A DNA stretch of 23,459 bases from an uncultured Clostridia bacterium. Lineage in GTDB: Bacteria > Bacillota > Clostridia > UBA1381. Made by a program: the position numbers and the translations under genes. The notes beneath the pieces are model-generated. The model saw nothing but the letters and a program-made list of their open reading frames with translations. It did no database searches and was not told the origin of the DNA. Every line of letters begins with the position of its first letter. Positions within the stretch are counted from its first letter, which is position 1. The stretch covers positions 1 through 23,459 of the forward strand of contig CAKSFY010000024.1 of the NCBI GenBank assembly GCA_934454035.1, in the 5' to 3' direction. Below, piece by piece: positions 1-7,707 of the stretch.

Positions 1-1135
1 AATTAACACAGTGTGAAAAATAGTATGACTTGTCCTTTTCACAAATTCTTTTTATTCCGTCAATCAGTTCTCTCTTATTTCCGCTTTCAGCAAGGATACC
101 GCAATTTTCATTTACAATTTCCGAGCTGCCTGTGTTATCATACGCAACTACCGGCGTACCGCATGCCATCGCTTCAACCATAACCAAACCAAAAGTTTCT
201 GCCTTTGACAGATTTAACAAAAAATCAGCGGCAGAATATATCTTTCTCAGATTTTCCGGATTGTTGACAGTTCCGATCGGTTTAACATTCTTTTTATCTA
301 TTTCACTCCTGCATTCGCCTACCAGAACTATTTCCAAAGTATCTTCAAGCTCTGACGCAATATCTGTTATATCATCCAAACCTTTGTTGTTGCTCCATGA
401 CTGCGAAACACACACCGCAATTTTTTTACTGCCGTCTATATTATACTTTTTTATTACTTCATTCTTAGAATCAACCGGGTAAAATACAGATGTATCCACC
501 CAATTATATATCGCTTTTATTATAGCGGCTTCGGAAAATAACGGCGTTTTTTTTGCGTCCTCCGCAGTCCATTTTGATACTCCGTTAACTGCCAAAACGG
601 GAACATTGTCAAATATCTCCTTTTTTTCTTTAAAAACCGCTCTGTATGCCTGTCTTTTTGATTTCGATACCGACGGGCAATTTTCACAGCCTGTTTTCCA
701 TTGTTCGCATGCCGAATAAATATAATGCATACATCCGCCCGTCATAAACCAGCAATCATGCAAAGTAATTAATGTCGGTATATTTTTTTTTGACAAAAAC
801 GAGAATAATATCGGCAGATTTATATAATTTGCATGTAAATTATGCAAATGTACAACGTCCGGATTGATTCTCTCAATTTTTCGGCACAAACGCATTGTCG
901 ACAGCTTTGAATGCCACGCCTGTTTTCCGTCAATCCGATATAGCAGAGCATGCAGTTTATGGTCTATAACATTACCGACTCTAAAAACGCCGGTATCATT
1001 TGAATCAGCCGTGCTTTCCTCCGAATAAGCCACATAGCTTTCATGTCCCAGCTTCTTTAATTGCTTATGTATTTCCATAACTATTCTGCCGGTGCTTTTT
1101 AGCCCGTAAATGGCATTAATCTGCAAAATTTTCAT
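1..1135 (-). CDS. GT4 glycosyltransferase (3' end cut by window)
   Basis: The open frame starts at ATG 1135 and runs off the window with 378 codons visible and no stop. It begins MKILQINAIYGLKSTGRI, the N-terminal Rossmann strand and glycine loop of GT-B enzymes. The C-terminal half carries an EX7E motif (E313 and E321, in AETFGLVMVEAMACGTPVV), which in the GT4 family binds the nucleotide-sugar donor. A Cys-rich stretch lies near residues 133-155 (HDCWFMTGGC, CEQWKTGCENC); I have seen similar stretches in other GT4 enzymes of this subgroup. The start is supported by GGGAG six bases upstream. It is the last visible gene of the polysaccharide operon and probably adds one sugar to a lipid-linked repeat at the cytoplasmic membrane face. 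Donor and acceptor cannot be told from sequence. Confidence 0.9.
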   Translation of the reverse strand, partial: MKILQINAIYGLKSTGRIVMEIHKQLKKLGHESYVAYSEESTADSNDTGVFRVGNVIDHKLHALLYRIDGKQAWHSKLSTMRLCRKIERINPDVVHLHNLHANYINLPILFSFLSKKNIPTLITLHDCWFMTGGCMHYIYSACEQWKTGCENCPSVSKSKRQAYRAVFKEKKEIFDNVPVLAVNGVSKWTAEDAKKTPLFSEAAIIKAIYNWVDTSVFYPVDSKNEVIKKYNIDGSKKIAVCVSQSWSNNKGLDDITDIASELEDTLEIVLVGECRSEIDKKNVKPIGTVNNPENLRKIYSAADFLLNLSKAETFGLVMVEAMACGTPVVAYDNTGSSEIVNENCGILAESGNKRELIDGIKRICEKDKSYYFSHCVN

Positions 1136-1170
1136 ATACTACTCCCTATAAATGCATAAATCAGATGTTC

Positions 1171-1191
1171 AAGCCGGGTTTCAAACGGCTT
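1171..1191 (-). other. Small hairpin in the spacer upstream of the partial GT4 gene
   Basis: AAGCCG (1171-1176) pairs perfectly with CGGCTT (1186-1191) across a 9-base loop. No T-run follows on the minus strand, so it is not a convincing terminator. The hairpin and the adjoining CTTGTTAATATA (1195-1206) resemble the hairpin and flank at 5170-5208, so it may be a decayed copy of that terminator-like module. Confidence 0.4.
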
Positions 1192-1225
1192 TTACTTGTT
1201 AATATACCGATTCTTTCCGGCTCTG

Positions 1226-1415
1226 TATCCTCCCGTCATGCTCACACCTATGTGTTCGCATGCCACCTCTCGCTGCGGCTCGGTCACACCTCGGCTCCGG
1301 GAATCCTTCCACCACCTTCGGCGGTCCCCCTCCCTTTAGGCAAGGGAGGCAAAACCGGACTGTCATTCACTACCTCGGTGCCGCTATGCTACCCTTAGGC
1401 AATGAGAGCTTATAA
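1226..1415. repeat. Dispersed GC-rich structured repeat, about 190 bp
   Basis: This GC-rich block interrupts an AT-rich spacer. It starts TATCCTCCC and ends ATGAGAG-CTTATAA, as does the block at 7708-7902 (TATCCTCCC ... ATGAGAG-GATTATAA). Both contain a palindrome with the same TAGGC loop; here CCTCCCTT (1329-1336) faces AAGGGAGG (1342-1349). The core near 1311-1345 (CACCTTCGGCGGTCC and following) matches the 7718 unit with few differences. The interior is otherwise different. Together the two suggest a multi-copy intergenic element of this genome, perhaps REP-like or a non-autonomous mobile element. No transposase or clear target duplication is visible. Confidence 0.55.
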
Positions 1416-1428
1416 TAACAATCCGACA

Positions 1429-1494
1429 AATAAATTTGTTAAAATCGGAAAATCTGCATTTTACAATTACCGATACATAAATAACAAATTTATT
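1429..1494 (-). other. Nested long stem-loop at the end of a glycosyltransferase gene
   Basis: AATAAATTTGTTA (1429-1441) is the exact reverse complement of TAACAAATTTATT (1482-1494). Inside it ATCGG (1444-1448) pairs with CCGAT (1470-1474). One outer arm overlaps the TAA stop (1493-1495) of the upstream glycosyltransferase gene. It could be a 3' end stabiliser or a weak terminator. Only an AT-rich tail and no clean T-run follows on the minus strand. With 1171-1191 and 1226-1415, this accounts for most of the 357-base gene-free gap at 1136-1492. Confidence 0.45.
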
Positions 1495-2770
1495 ACTTTC
1501 TGTCATTCTCATTTTCAGATACAACTTTGTTCAAATCATTTAACAACATACTCTGAATATCATTAATATTGTGATTTTTCGCTCCGCAATTCCATGCTTT
1601 TCTTCCGTAATCCTCCAAAAGTTCATGATTATCGGCTAACATTTTCAGTTTTGTTTCAATTTCTTTTTGATTTGTGCACACTACAGCCGCATCATTTTTT
1701 ATCAAATAATCTATGGATGCAACATCATCAGGACCAACAGCAAAAATGCATTTTCCGAGATGAAAATAATCCACCAATTTTGTGGAAAATGATTGATGTA
1801 CAACCTTTTTATTCTTATCTTCGAATGATTCGACATGGATAAGTATGTCCGCATTTTTCTGTATATCTATTAAATCCCCGTAAGAAACAGGTTTTTTTAT
1901 ATCAATACACGGGTATTTGAAAAATGATTTCGGTATTTCTGACGTTGTATAAACTTCTATAACAAATTTATCATTCAAGCATTTACTGCCGCATATCTCA
2001 CGAGCAATATTTTCAATTTGACTGTCTCGCCCGTAACACATATTTCCTGCATATACCATTTTTATTTTACTGCCTGTGTTTTGCAGACAAAATGGCGGTT
2101 CGTCAAATACATATCCTTTCCGCAAAATAGTAAACTTTTTGTTATATATTTTTTCATACTCAGCTTTTTGAATTTCTGATATACAATAATTTATTGCAGC
2201 TTTATTTACAAGCTTTTTAAAACTCTTTCTAAGCACCATTTTGTTAATCCGATAAAAAATATTATAATTTTTACGGTCAACACAGCAAACATCATCTGCA
2301 TGAAAAAGAACAAAATCACAACTATATTTTTGAGAAATATAGTTAAGAACATAGTAGGGGTATGCAACCGGAAACGATGACATAAAAATAATGTCAGGTT
2401 TGCTCTCTTTTAGAAAAACATCCAGTTCAGCAGATTTCCAAATATTAGTTCTCCATACAAGATCTTGTATTAAGTATATCAATTGATACCTATATTTTTT
2501 TGCTTTTTGTTCAAACTGCTTATTTTTCTGATTATTAAGTTTATCTTTTTCAACAAATCCAACTTTTGAAGATTTCCTTAATATTCTGTCAATTATTTGT
2601 TTGTCTGAAATATGAAAGGTTTGCTCAGCTACATTATTATCCGATTCTTCATCTCGAAAACATAAATTTGAAATACTGACATTCTTCATACCGGAAAAAA
2701 AATTACTCATAGTATTACCGGTATTATTGTCATCTCTCCATGCAGAACGCGTAATAACCAGAATATTCAT
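1493..2770 (-). CDS. Glycosyltransferase, GT4/GT-B type (divergent)
   Basis: This 425-aa protein begins MNILVITRSAWRDDNNTG, a GT-B N-terminal strand followed by a polar loop. A C-terminal donor-domain pattern, SFSTKLVDYFHLGKCIFAVG (about residues 328-347), is the GT4 consensus 'pSKlfDYla-GkPI'. The glutamate in HVESFEDK lies where GT4 enzymes often have their first catalytic-loop acid, but a clean EX7E is not seen. A good ribosome binding site (AGAGGAG) precedes ATG 2770. The gene sits 55 bases after the epimerase gene in the same operon. By eye it is more AT-rich and lysine/asparagine-rich than the two nucleotide-sugar genes upstream, as is common for exchanged polysaccharide genes. Acceptor and sugar are unknown. 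Confidence 0.75.
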   Translation of the reverse strand: MNILVITRSAWRDDNNTGNTMSNFFSGMKNVSISNLCFRDEESDNNVAEQTFHISDKQIIDRILRKSSKVGFVEKDKLNNQKNKQFEQKAKKYRYQLIYLIQDLVWRTNIWKSAELDVFLKESKPDIIFMSSFPVAYPYYVLNYISQKYSCDFVLFHADDVCCVDRKNYNIFYRINKMVLRKSFKKLVNKAAINYCISEIQKAEYEKIYNKKFTILRKGYVFDEPPFCLQNTGSKIKMVYAGNMCYGRDSQIENIAREICGSKCLNDKFVIEVYTTSEIPKSFFKYPCIDIKKPVSYGDLIDIQKNADILIHVESFEDKNKKVVHQSFSTKLVDYFHLGKCIFAVGPDDVASIDYLIKNDAAVVCTNQKEIETKLKMLADNHELLEDYGRKAWNCGAKNHNINDIQSMLLNDLNKVVSENENDRK

Positions 2771-2825
2771 GTAATGCTCCTCTTTAATAACTTATACAAA
2801 TTTTTATGCTGCAAATCAGCCATCA

Positions 2826-3800
2826 TCACAAATTCTCCCTATACCATTCTATAGCTTCATTCAGTCCCCTTGCAAAATCATACTCCGGCTCATATCCGAG
2901 CAATTCTTTTGCCTTTGATATATCGGCATTGCTATGCTTTATATCACCTTTTCTGTCCGGTCCGAAAACAGGATCAATATCAACACCCAAAGCTTTTGTC
3001 AGCGAATGGTAAATATCAATGAGATATTCTCTGCCGCCGTATGCAACATTAAATGCTTCTCCGTTTGCCTTTTCGTCCGACAGGCAAGCCTTAAGATTTG
3101 CCTCAATTACATTTTCAATATATGTAAAATCACGGCTTTGCTTTCCGTCACCGTTTATTGTAGGCTGCTCGCCTTTGAGCAATTGTTTTATAAACTTCGG
3201 AATAACCGCAGCATATGCACCGTTCGGGTCCTGCCGCCTGCCGAAAACATTAAAATATCTTAAACCTACGGTCGGTAAACCGTAATGCATGGTATATTGT
3301 TTTGCCCACTGTTCATCACACATTTTGGTAAGTGCGTAAGGCGAAAGCAAGTTACCCTCTCTGCCCTCGGTTTTGGGCAAATTCGGTTCATCGCCGTAAA
3401 CAGACGATGAGCTTGCGTAAACGAATTTTTTAACGCCGCTTTGCCTTGCCGCTTCCATCATGTTAAGCGTACCCTGAATATTGTTGGCACAATAAAACAG
3501 CGGCATTTCAATAGAACGCGGAACACTGCCCCAAGCAGCTTCATTCAATACATAATCTACACCCTTGCACGCTTTCATACAAGTATCAAAATCCTTAATA
3601 TCGCCTTTAATAAATTCATAATCGGGATTTGCCGCAAACATATCAACATTTTCCTGTTTGCCGGTAGACAAATCGTCAAGACATCTGACTTTATATCCCA
3701 TATTAAGAATCGCTTCGCATAAATTCGATCCAATAAATCCTGCACCGCCGGTAACCAAAAACAGTGCATCATTTTTAAACTTTAAATCTTTGTATCCCAT
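2826..3800 (-). CDS. wbpP: UDP-N-acetylglucosamine 4-epimerase, WbpP/TviC type
   Basis: This 324-aa extended SDR enzyme has the NAD-binding TGGAGFIG loop at residues 17-24, the serine-rich catalytic strand SSSSVYG at 130-136 and the catalytic YALTK pair (Y155, K159). The stretch RYFNVFGRRQDPNGAYAA at 181-198 is typical of the WbpP/TviC/GNE branch, which epimerises N-acetylated UDP-sugars better than UDP-glucose. It is expected to interconvert UDP-GlcNAc and UDP-GalNAc, or the corresponding uronic acids. The gene follows the dehydrogenase stop with one base between, and GGAG stands about nine bases before ATG. The WbpO/WbpP (TviB/TviC) pairing is the classical route to UDP-GalNAcA. The family is certain; the exact substrate is inferred. 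Confidence 0.88.
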   Translation of the reverse strand: MGYKDLKFKNDALFLVTGGAGFIGSNLCEAILNMGYKVRCLDDLSTGKQENVDMFAANPDYEFIKGDIKDFDTCMKACKGVDYVLNEAAWGSVPRSIEMPLFYCANNIQGTLNMMEAARQSGVKKFVYASSSSVYGDEPNLPKTEGREGNLLSPYALTKMCDEQWAKQYTMHYGLPTVGLRYFNVFGRRQDPNGAYAAVIPKFIKQLLKGEQPTINGDGKQSRDFTYIENVIEANLKACLSDEKANGEAFNVAYGGREYLIDIYHSLTKALGVDIDPVFGPDRKGDIKHSNADISKAKELLGYEPEYDFARGLNEAIEWYRENL

Positions 3801-3801
3801 T

Positions 3802-5121
3802 TTATAATCTCCAATACCTATAACCGAGTGACTGTAATTCGTTCTTATTCCTTACACCCTTAACATCTACAATAACCTTTTTACTGTTATCCTCATTTTT
3901 AAACATTTTATCTATATCATCATTTGACAGCTTTTTAAACTCTTTATGACCTACAGCAATAATCAAGCAATCCAGGTCTTTTAAATCCCCGATAGGTACC
4001 AAATCCACTCCGTAAAACTTTTTGGCATCGGGTGCGTCCGCAACAGGGTCACATACTATCGGGTTGATTCCGTATTCTTTTAACTCCTTTAAAATATCGT
4101 TAACCTTGGAGTTCCTTGCATCGGGGCAATCCTCCTTAAAAGTGATTCCCAAACAACCGACCTTTGCATTTCTGATTGATTTATCAGCCTTAATCAACTG
4201 CTTTACCGTTTGCTCGGCAACATATTTTCCCATATCATCATTTATCCGTCTTCCGGAAAGAATAATCTGAGAATGGTATCCGAACTGCTCTGCTCTGTAT
4301 GTAAGATAGTACGGGTCAATACCTATGCAGTGTCCGCCAACAAGACCCGGCTTGAACGGCAGGAAGTTCCACTTTGTTCCGGCAGCTTCCAAAACCTCAA
4401 GAGTATCTATACCCATTTTATTAAAAATAATTGAAAGCTCGTTCATGAACGCAATATTTATATCTCTCTGGCTGTTCTCTATTACCTTTGCCGCTTCGGC
4501 AACCTTTATGCATGACGCTCTGTGTACGCCTGCCGCAACAACGATTTCGTACACCCTTGCAATTGTGTCCAAGGCTTCCGCATCCATACCCGATACAATC
4601 TTTTTTATTGTAGTAAGCCGATGTACTTTATCACCCGGATTGATTCTTTCGGGAGAATACCCCACTTTAAAATCAACACCGCATTTTAAACCCGATTCTT
4701 TTTCAAGTATGGGAATACAAATTTCCTCGGTAACTCCGGGATATACCGTCGATTCATAAACAACGACAGCGCCTTTTGTCAAATTTCTTCCGACAATTTC
4801 GCTTGAGCCTATTACCGGGCTCAAATCGGGAGTTGTATCGTCGTTTACCGGTGTCGGAACTGCAACGATAATAAATTTTGTCTCTTTAAGCTTTGTTTCA
4901 TCGGAAGTCCATTCTACGGAGGATGCCTTTATTGCATCGTCCCCTACCTCCAGCGTGGGGTCTTGTCCGCTTTTATATGCTTCTATTTTTGCCTTGTTAA
5001 TATCAAAGCCAACAACGTTTACATGCTTTGCAAACTCAACTGCAATAGGCATACCTACATAGCCCAGTCCCACCAGAGCTATTTTTTCTTCTTTGTTTAA
5101 AATTTTTTCATACAGTGACAT
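3802..5121 (-). CDS. tviB: UDP-N-acetyl-hexosamine 6-dehydrogenase, TviB/WbpO type
   Basis: This 439-aa member of the UDP-glucose/GDP-mannose dehydrogenase family oxidises C6 of a UDP-HexNAc to the uronic acid with two NAD+. The Rossmann loop is LVGLGYVGMP (residues 16-25), the central domain has YSPERINPGD (155-164), and the catalytic cysteine is C265 in GGHCIGIDPYYL. ITFKEDCPDARNSK (326-339) is the C-terminal UDP-binding region. Length and the YSPERINPGD/GGHCIGIDPYY wording fit TviB/WbpO (UDP-GlcNAc or UDP-GalNAc) rather than UDP-glucose dehydrogenase. Start ATG 5121 is preceded by AAGGAG. The gene is followed within two bases by the epimerase gene, so the pair is probably translated together. 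Confidence 0.9.
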   Translation of the reverse strand: MSLYEKILNKEEKIALVGLGYVGMPIAVEFAKHVNVVGFDINKAKIEAYKSGQDPTLEVGDDAIKASSVEWTSDETKLKETKFIIVAVPTPVNDDTTPDLSPVIGSSEIVGRNLTKGAVVVYESTVYPGVTEEICIPILEKESGLKCGVDFKVGYSPERINPGDKVHRLTTIKKIVSGMDAEALDTIARVYEIVVAAGVHRASCIKVAEAAKVIENSQRDINIAFMNELSIIFNKMGIDTLEVLEAAGTKWNFLPFKPGLVGGHCIGIDPYYLTYRAEQFGYHSQIILSGRRINDDMGKYVAEQTVKQLIKADKSIRNAKVGCLGITFKEDCPDARNSKVNDILKELKEYGINPIVCDPVADAPDAKKFYGVDLVPIGDLKDLDCLIIAVGHKEFKKLSNDDIDKMFKNEDNSKKVIVDVKGVRNKNELQSLGYRYWRL

Positions 5122-5169
5122 TCGGCTTACTCCTTTTTTTAATTCATTTCAGATGATTGTAAACGTCTG

Positions 5170-5195
5170 AAAAACCGGGGGTTCAGCCGGCTTTT
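5170..5195 (-). terminator. Terminator-like hairpin inside the polysaccharide operon
   Basis: Read on the minus strand, AAAAGCCGG pairs with CCGGTTTTT (one G-U pair) across an 8-base loop, ending in five Ts. It lies between the CapM-like glycosyltransferase (ends 5236) and tviB (starts 5121). It may lower expression of the downstream genes or act as an attenuator. The rest of the spacer carries CTTGTTAATATA (5197-5208) and TGCATTTTACAA (5217-5228), both also present in the 1136-1492 spacer. Confidence 0.55.
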
Positions 5196-5235
5196 CCTTG
5201 TTAATATATCATTAATTGCATTTTACAAACATCTG

Positions 5236-6342
5236 TTATAAACGCATTGTTTTACAAATTACATTATTTACTTTATTAACATCGAACAATTCTTCAGCTA
5301 TTTTTCTGCCTTTTCTTCCCATTTCATGCGCTTCCTGTTCGTTATTTATAAGATAAATCATCTTATCCGACAAAGCTTTTACATCCTTAACCGGTACCAA
5401 AAATCCGTTTTCCCCGGCGACAATTGTTTGTCTGCAGCCGGGCGCGTCTGTGGTGATTACCGCACGTCCGCATGCCATAGCTTCAAGATTTGTCTTAGGT
5501 GTTCCTTCCCGATACGACGGCAAAACAAATACGCTTGCCTGTTCCAAAAACGGCAGCACATCCTTTTGCTCTCCGAAAAATTCAACCGTACCGTCTTTGA
5601 TATATTCATCAAGTTCCTCTTTTGAAAGTGCCGACGGATTTGAATCAAACGGACCGACCAGCATAAAACGAACGGACGGATATTGCTTTTTCACCGCTCT
5701 GCCTGCCTCTAAATATTCAAAAACACCCTTATCTTTTATTAATCTGCTGATACATAAAAAAGTAAATTTTTCGGGCATCGGCATTTCATGAAATTTATCA
5801 ATATTTACGCCCGACCCGTTTATCATTGTTATTTTCTGATTTTTTATTATTCCGTATTTCATGAATACTTCTTTATCATCATTATTCTGAAAAAAAACAT
5901 TTGCTGATTTCTTCATTCCGATTTTATATTCCGAAACAAGAAAACTTCTGATAATTTTGGTTTTAAAATCATTATTCAAAAAAACAGACCCAATACCCGC
6001 AATCATGGGATATACGTCCTTTATACCCAAAATCCTTGCGGCAATACCTCCGTATATTACAGTCTTTGCCTGATATGTAAACATTTTATCGGGATTAATT
6101 TTTTTAAGTTCCGATACAATTGAAGCAAGTGTAAATATGTCATTAAACGGATTTGTACCGTTTCTTTGTACCTTTATCTGCCTGTAACAAATTCCGCTTT
6201 CATTAAACTTATCTTTCCAAAGACTTTCATCTTCATTACCCAGGGCAAAGACTTCATGTCCGCGCTCGATAAAAGACTTCATCATATCCATTCTGAACCA
6301 GAATAAAGATGGTGTATGCGATGACAACACAGCAATTTTCAT
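5236..6342 (-). CDS. GT4 glycosyltransferase, CapM/PglA-like
   Basis: This 368-aa GT-B enzyme begins MKIAVLSSHTPSLFWFRMDM. FLCISRLIKDKGVFEYLEA (about 195-213) is the hinge segment of the CapM-like GT4 branch, and the donor-binding EX7E motif is E279 to E287 in REGTPKTNLEAMACG. Relatives (CapM, PglA) add the second sugar, often a HexNAc, to the undecaprenyl-linked sugar made by the initiating transferase. That fits its place directly after the phosphoglycosyl transferase gene: stop and start share one base (TAATG), so translation is likely coupled. I infer transfer of the second residue of the repeat unit. The sugar is not known. Confidence 0.88.
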   Translation of the reverse strand: MKIAVLSSHTPSLFWFRMDMMKSFIERGHEVFALGNEDESLWKDKFNESGICYRQIKVQRNGTNPFNDIFTLASIVSELKKINPDKMFTYQAKTVIYGGIAARILGIKDVYPMIAGIGSVFLNNDFKTKIIRSFLVSEYKIGMKKSANVFFQNNDDKEVFMKYGIIKNQKITMINGSGVNIDKFHEMPMPEKFTFLCISRLIKDKGVFEYLEAGRAVKKQYPSVRFMLVGPFDSNPSALSKEELDEYIKDGTVEFFGEQKDVLPFLEQASVFVLPSYREGTPKTNLEAMACGRAVITTDAPGCRQTIVAGENGFLVPVKDVKALSDKMIYLINNEQEAHEMGRKGRKIAEELFDVNKVNNVICKTMRL

Positions 6343-6959
6343 TATCCAACCTTTTCCTTTTCTTTTTTCTCACTATTCGCTTCGCCCTCTACTACTCCCT
6401 CATGCTTTAAAACAGAAATAATTGTTTTAAAAAATATTTTTGTATCAAATACAATGCTTATATTATTTGCGTATTCACCGTCAAGCTTTGCCTTTACCGC
6501 TATCGGCAGCTCGTCTCTGCCGCTTACCTGCGCCAGACCGGTTAATCCGGGTTTTATGTCATTTGCTCCGTATTTATCACGCTCAGCTATTAAATCATCC
6601 TGATTCCAAAGCGCCGGACGCGGACCGACAATGGACATCTTCCCAAACAATATATCATAAATTTGCGGAAGTTCATCTATGCTCAATGTCCGGATAATAT
6701 GCCCGACTTTTGTTATGTACTGTTCCGGATTGCTTAACAGATGTGTGGGAATATCCGGTGTGTTCATCTTCATGCTTCTGAATTTATGGAGCCAGAACAG
6801 TTTTTTGTTTTTTCCGACTCTCTTTTGTTTAAAGAAAACAGGTCCCGGATCGTCAATATATATTAAAGCTCCGACAACAATAAAAACAGGCAATAAAACT
6901 ATTGCGCCCAAAAACGACATAATTAAATCTATCATTCGCTTAATAAATTTTTTATACAT
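6342..6959 (-). CDS. Initiating phosphoglycosyl transferase (bacterial sugar transferase)
   Basis: This is a monotopic phosphoglycosyl transferase of the PglC/WcaJ C-terminal type, which moves a sugar-1-phosphate from a UDP-sugar to undecaprenyl phosphate and so starts glycan assembly. On the 205-aa product, the re-entrant membrane helix is residues 9-34, DPGPVFFKQKRVG is 37-49, KFRSM is 59-63, and the catalytic Asp-Glu dyad is D95-E96 in SIDELPQIYDILFGKMSIVG, followed by PRP. It lacks the extra N-terminal helices of full WcaJ, so it is the short PglC-like form. I chose ATG 6959: a GTG frame extends to 6974, but its codons contain the GAGG that serves ATG 6959 nine bases on. It is the first gene of the operon. 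Confidence 0.92.
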   Translation of the reverse strand: MYKKFIKRMIDLIMSFLGAIVLLPVFIVVGALIYIDDPGPVFFKQKRVGKNKKLFWLHKFRSMKMNTPDIPTHLLSNPEQYITKVGHIIRTLSIDELPQIYDILFGKMSIVGPRPALWNQDDLIAERDKYGANDIKPGLTGLAQVSGRDELPIAVKAKLDGEYANNISIVFDTKIFFKTIISVLKHEGVVEGEANSEKKEKEKVG

Positions 6960-7037
6960 CAGCCAATTCCTCACATTTCAGCTATAAAGCAATATTCAGA
7001 TTCATTTATATTAAAACATGCTAATTCAGACCATAAA

Positions 7038-7061
7038 ATATCAACCGATATATTCTGATAT
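7038..7061. promoter_or_regulatory. Inverted repeat in the polysaccharide operon leader
   Basis: ATATCA (7038-7043) and TGATAT (7056-7061) form an inverted repeat with a 12-base centre, about 15 bases downstream of the -10 element. The position would suit a repressor site. The arms are AT-rich and short, so chance is possible. The transcribed leader to ATG 6959 would be about 108 nt. Confidence 0.3.
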
Positions 7062-7073
7062 GTCAACTATTTA

Positions 7074-7102
7074 AGTATATCATAATTCATTAATACTGTC
7101 AA
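7074..7102 (-). promoter_or_regulatory. Sigma-A promoter of the polysaccharide operon
   Basis: On the minus strand, TTGACA (7097-7102), a 17-base spacer and TATACT (7074-7079). The -35 is perfect and the -10 matches five of six. It faces the phosphoglycosyl transferase gene and lies just past the isc terminator, so it is probably the main promoter for the genes from 6959 down. Confidence 0.7.
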
Positions 7103-7167
7103 TAATTATTGAATGATTTTATTATATCTGCTGCGGAAAAGCTGCCGATTTTTATAAAGCATAACCC

Positions 7168-7209
7168 AAAAGAGACCGAATCCCGTTTTTATTCCGGAAT
7201 CCGATCTCT
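7168..7209 (-). terminator. Intrinsic terminator of iscS-iscU
   Basis: Arms 7171-7185 and 7195-7209 form a 15-bp stem with a 9-base loop. Three positions that would be A-C mismatches on the plus strand become G-U pairs on the minus strand. The stem is therefore complete only for minus-strand RNA, matching iscU, which ends at 7248. A short U tract follows. Confidence 0.75.
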
Positions 7210-7247
7210 TTTTTATGTTGTTAAATTAATTGCGGTAAATACTTGCT

Positions 7248-7676
7248 CTATTCATGTCCGCGGCATTTTTTGCAGCAGAAATCACATTTATTTTCTGTGG
7301 GGGTCTCAATTCCCATATTCTTTTTGTAGTCCTCAATCGCAGAACGAATTGCTTCCTCTGCCAATACCGAGCAATGAATTTTTTCGGGAGGAAGTCCGTC
7401 AAGAGCTTCCATAACCGCTTTGTTCGTAAGTTCAAGTGCTTCGTCAACGGTTTTACCCTTTACCATTTCTGTTGCCATAGAACTTGTTGCAATTGCCGCA
7501 CCGCAGCCGAATGTCTTAAATTTAACATCCTTTATGATATTGTCCTCAATATCCATATAGATTTTCATTATATCTCCGCATTTTGCGTTGCCGACCTCGC
7601 CGACTGCATTTGCGCCTTCTATTTCGCCGACATTTCTCGGATGTGCAAAATGATCCATAACTTTTTCGCTGTACAT
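7248..7676 (-). CDS. iscU: Fe-S cluster assembly scaffold, NifU/IscU family
   Basis: This 142-aa scaffold receives sulfur from IscS and iron to build Fe-S clusters. The three cluster-binding cysteines are present: C33 in AKCGD, C58 in FGCGAA and C102 in IHCSVL, with D35 beside the first. It starts MYSEKVMDHFAHPRNVG, the usual N-terminus of NifU-like proteins. A longer frame to 7718 would add 14 residues encoded partly by the upstream repeat. ATG 7676 has AAGGAAG at good distance and is preferred. After the IscU fold comes a short tail with four cysteines (C131, C134, C135, C138; CDFCCKKC). Standard IscU ends before this. Similar tails occur in other clostridial NifU-like proteins as far as I recall, and could bind metal. 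It lies downstream of iscS in one operon. Confidence 0.93.
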   Translation of the reverse strand: MYSEKVMDHFAHPRNVGEIEGANAVGEVGNAKCGDIMKIYMDIEDNIIKDVKFKTFGCGAAIATSSMATEMVKGKTVDEALELTNKAVMEALDGLPPEKIHCSVLAEEAIRSAIEDYKKNMGIETPTENKCDFCCKKCRGHE

Positions 7677-7707
7677 ATATAAAACTTCCTTTCTGTTTTT
7701 ACTTATA

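Noticed and set aside
30..482. Plus-strand 150-codon frame at the window start
   Set aside because: It is antisense to the partial GT4 gene, whose motifs and frame are convincing; its composition is that of a shadow frame.
1165..1398. Plus-strand 77-codon frame
   Set aside because: It lies inside the dispersed GC-rich repeat, has no ribosome binding site, and its frame simply follows the repeat's composition.
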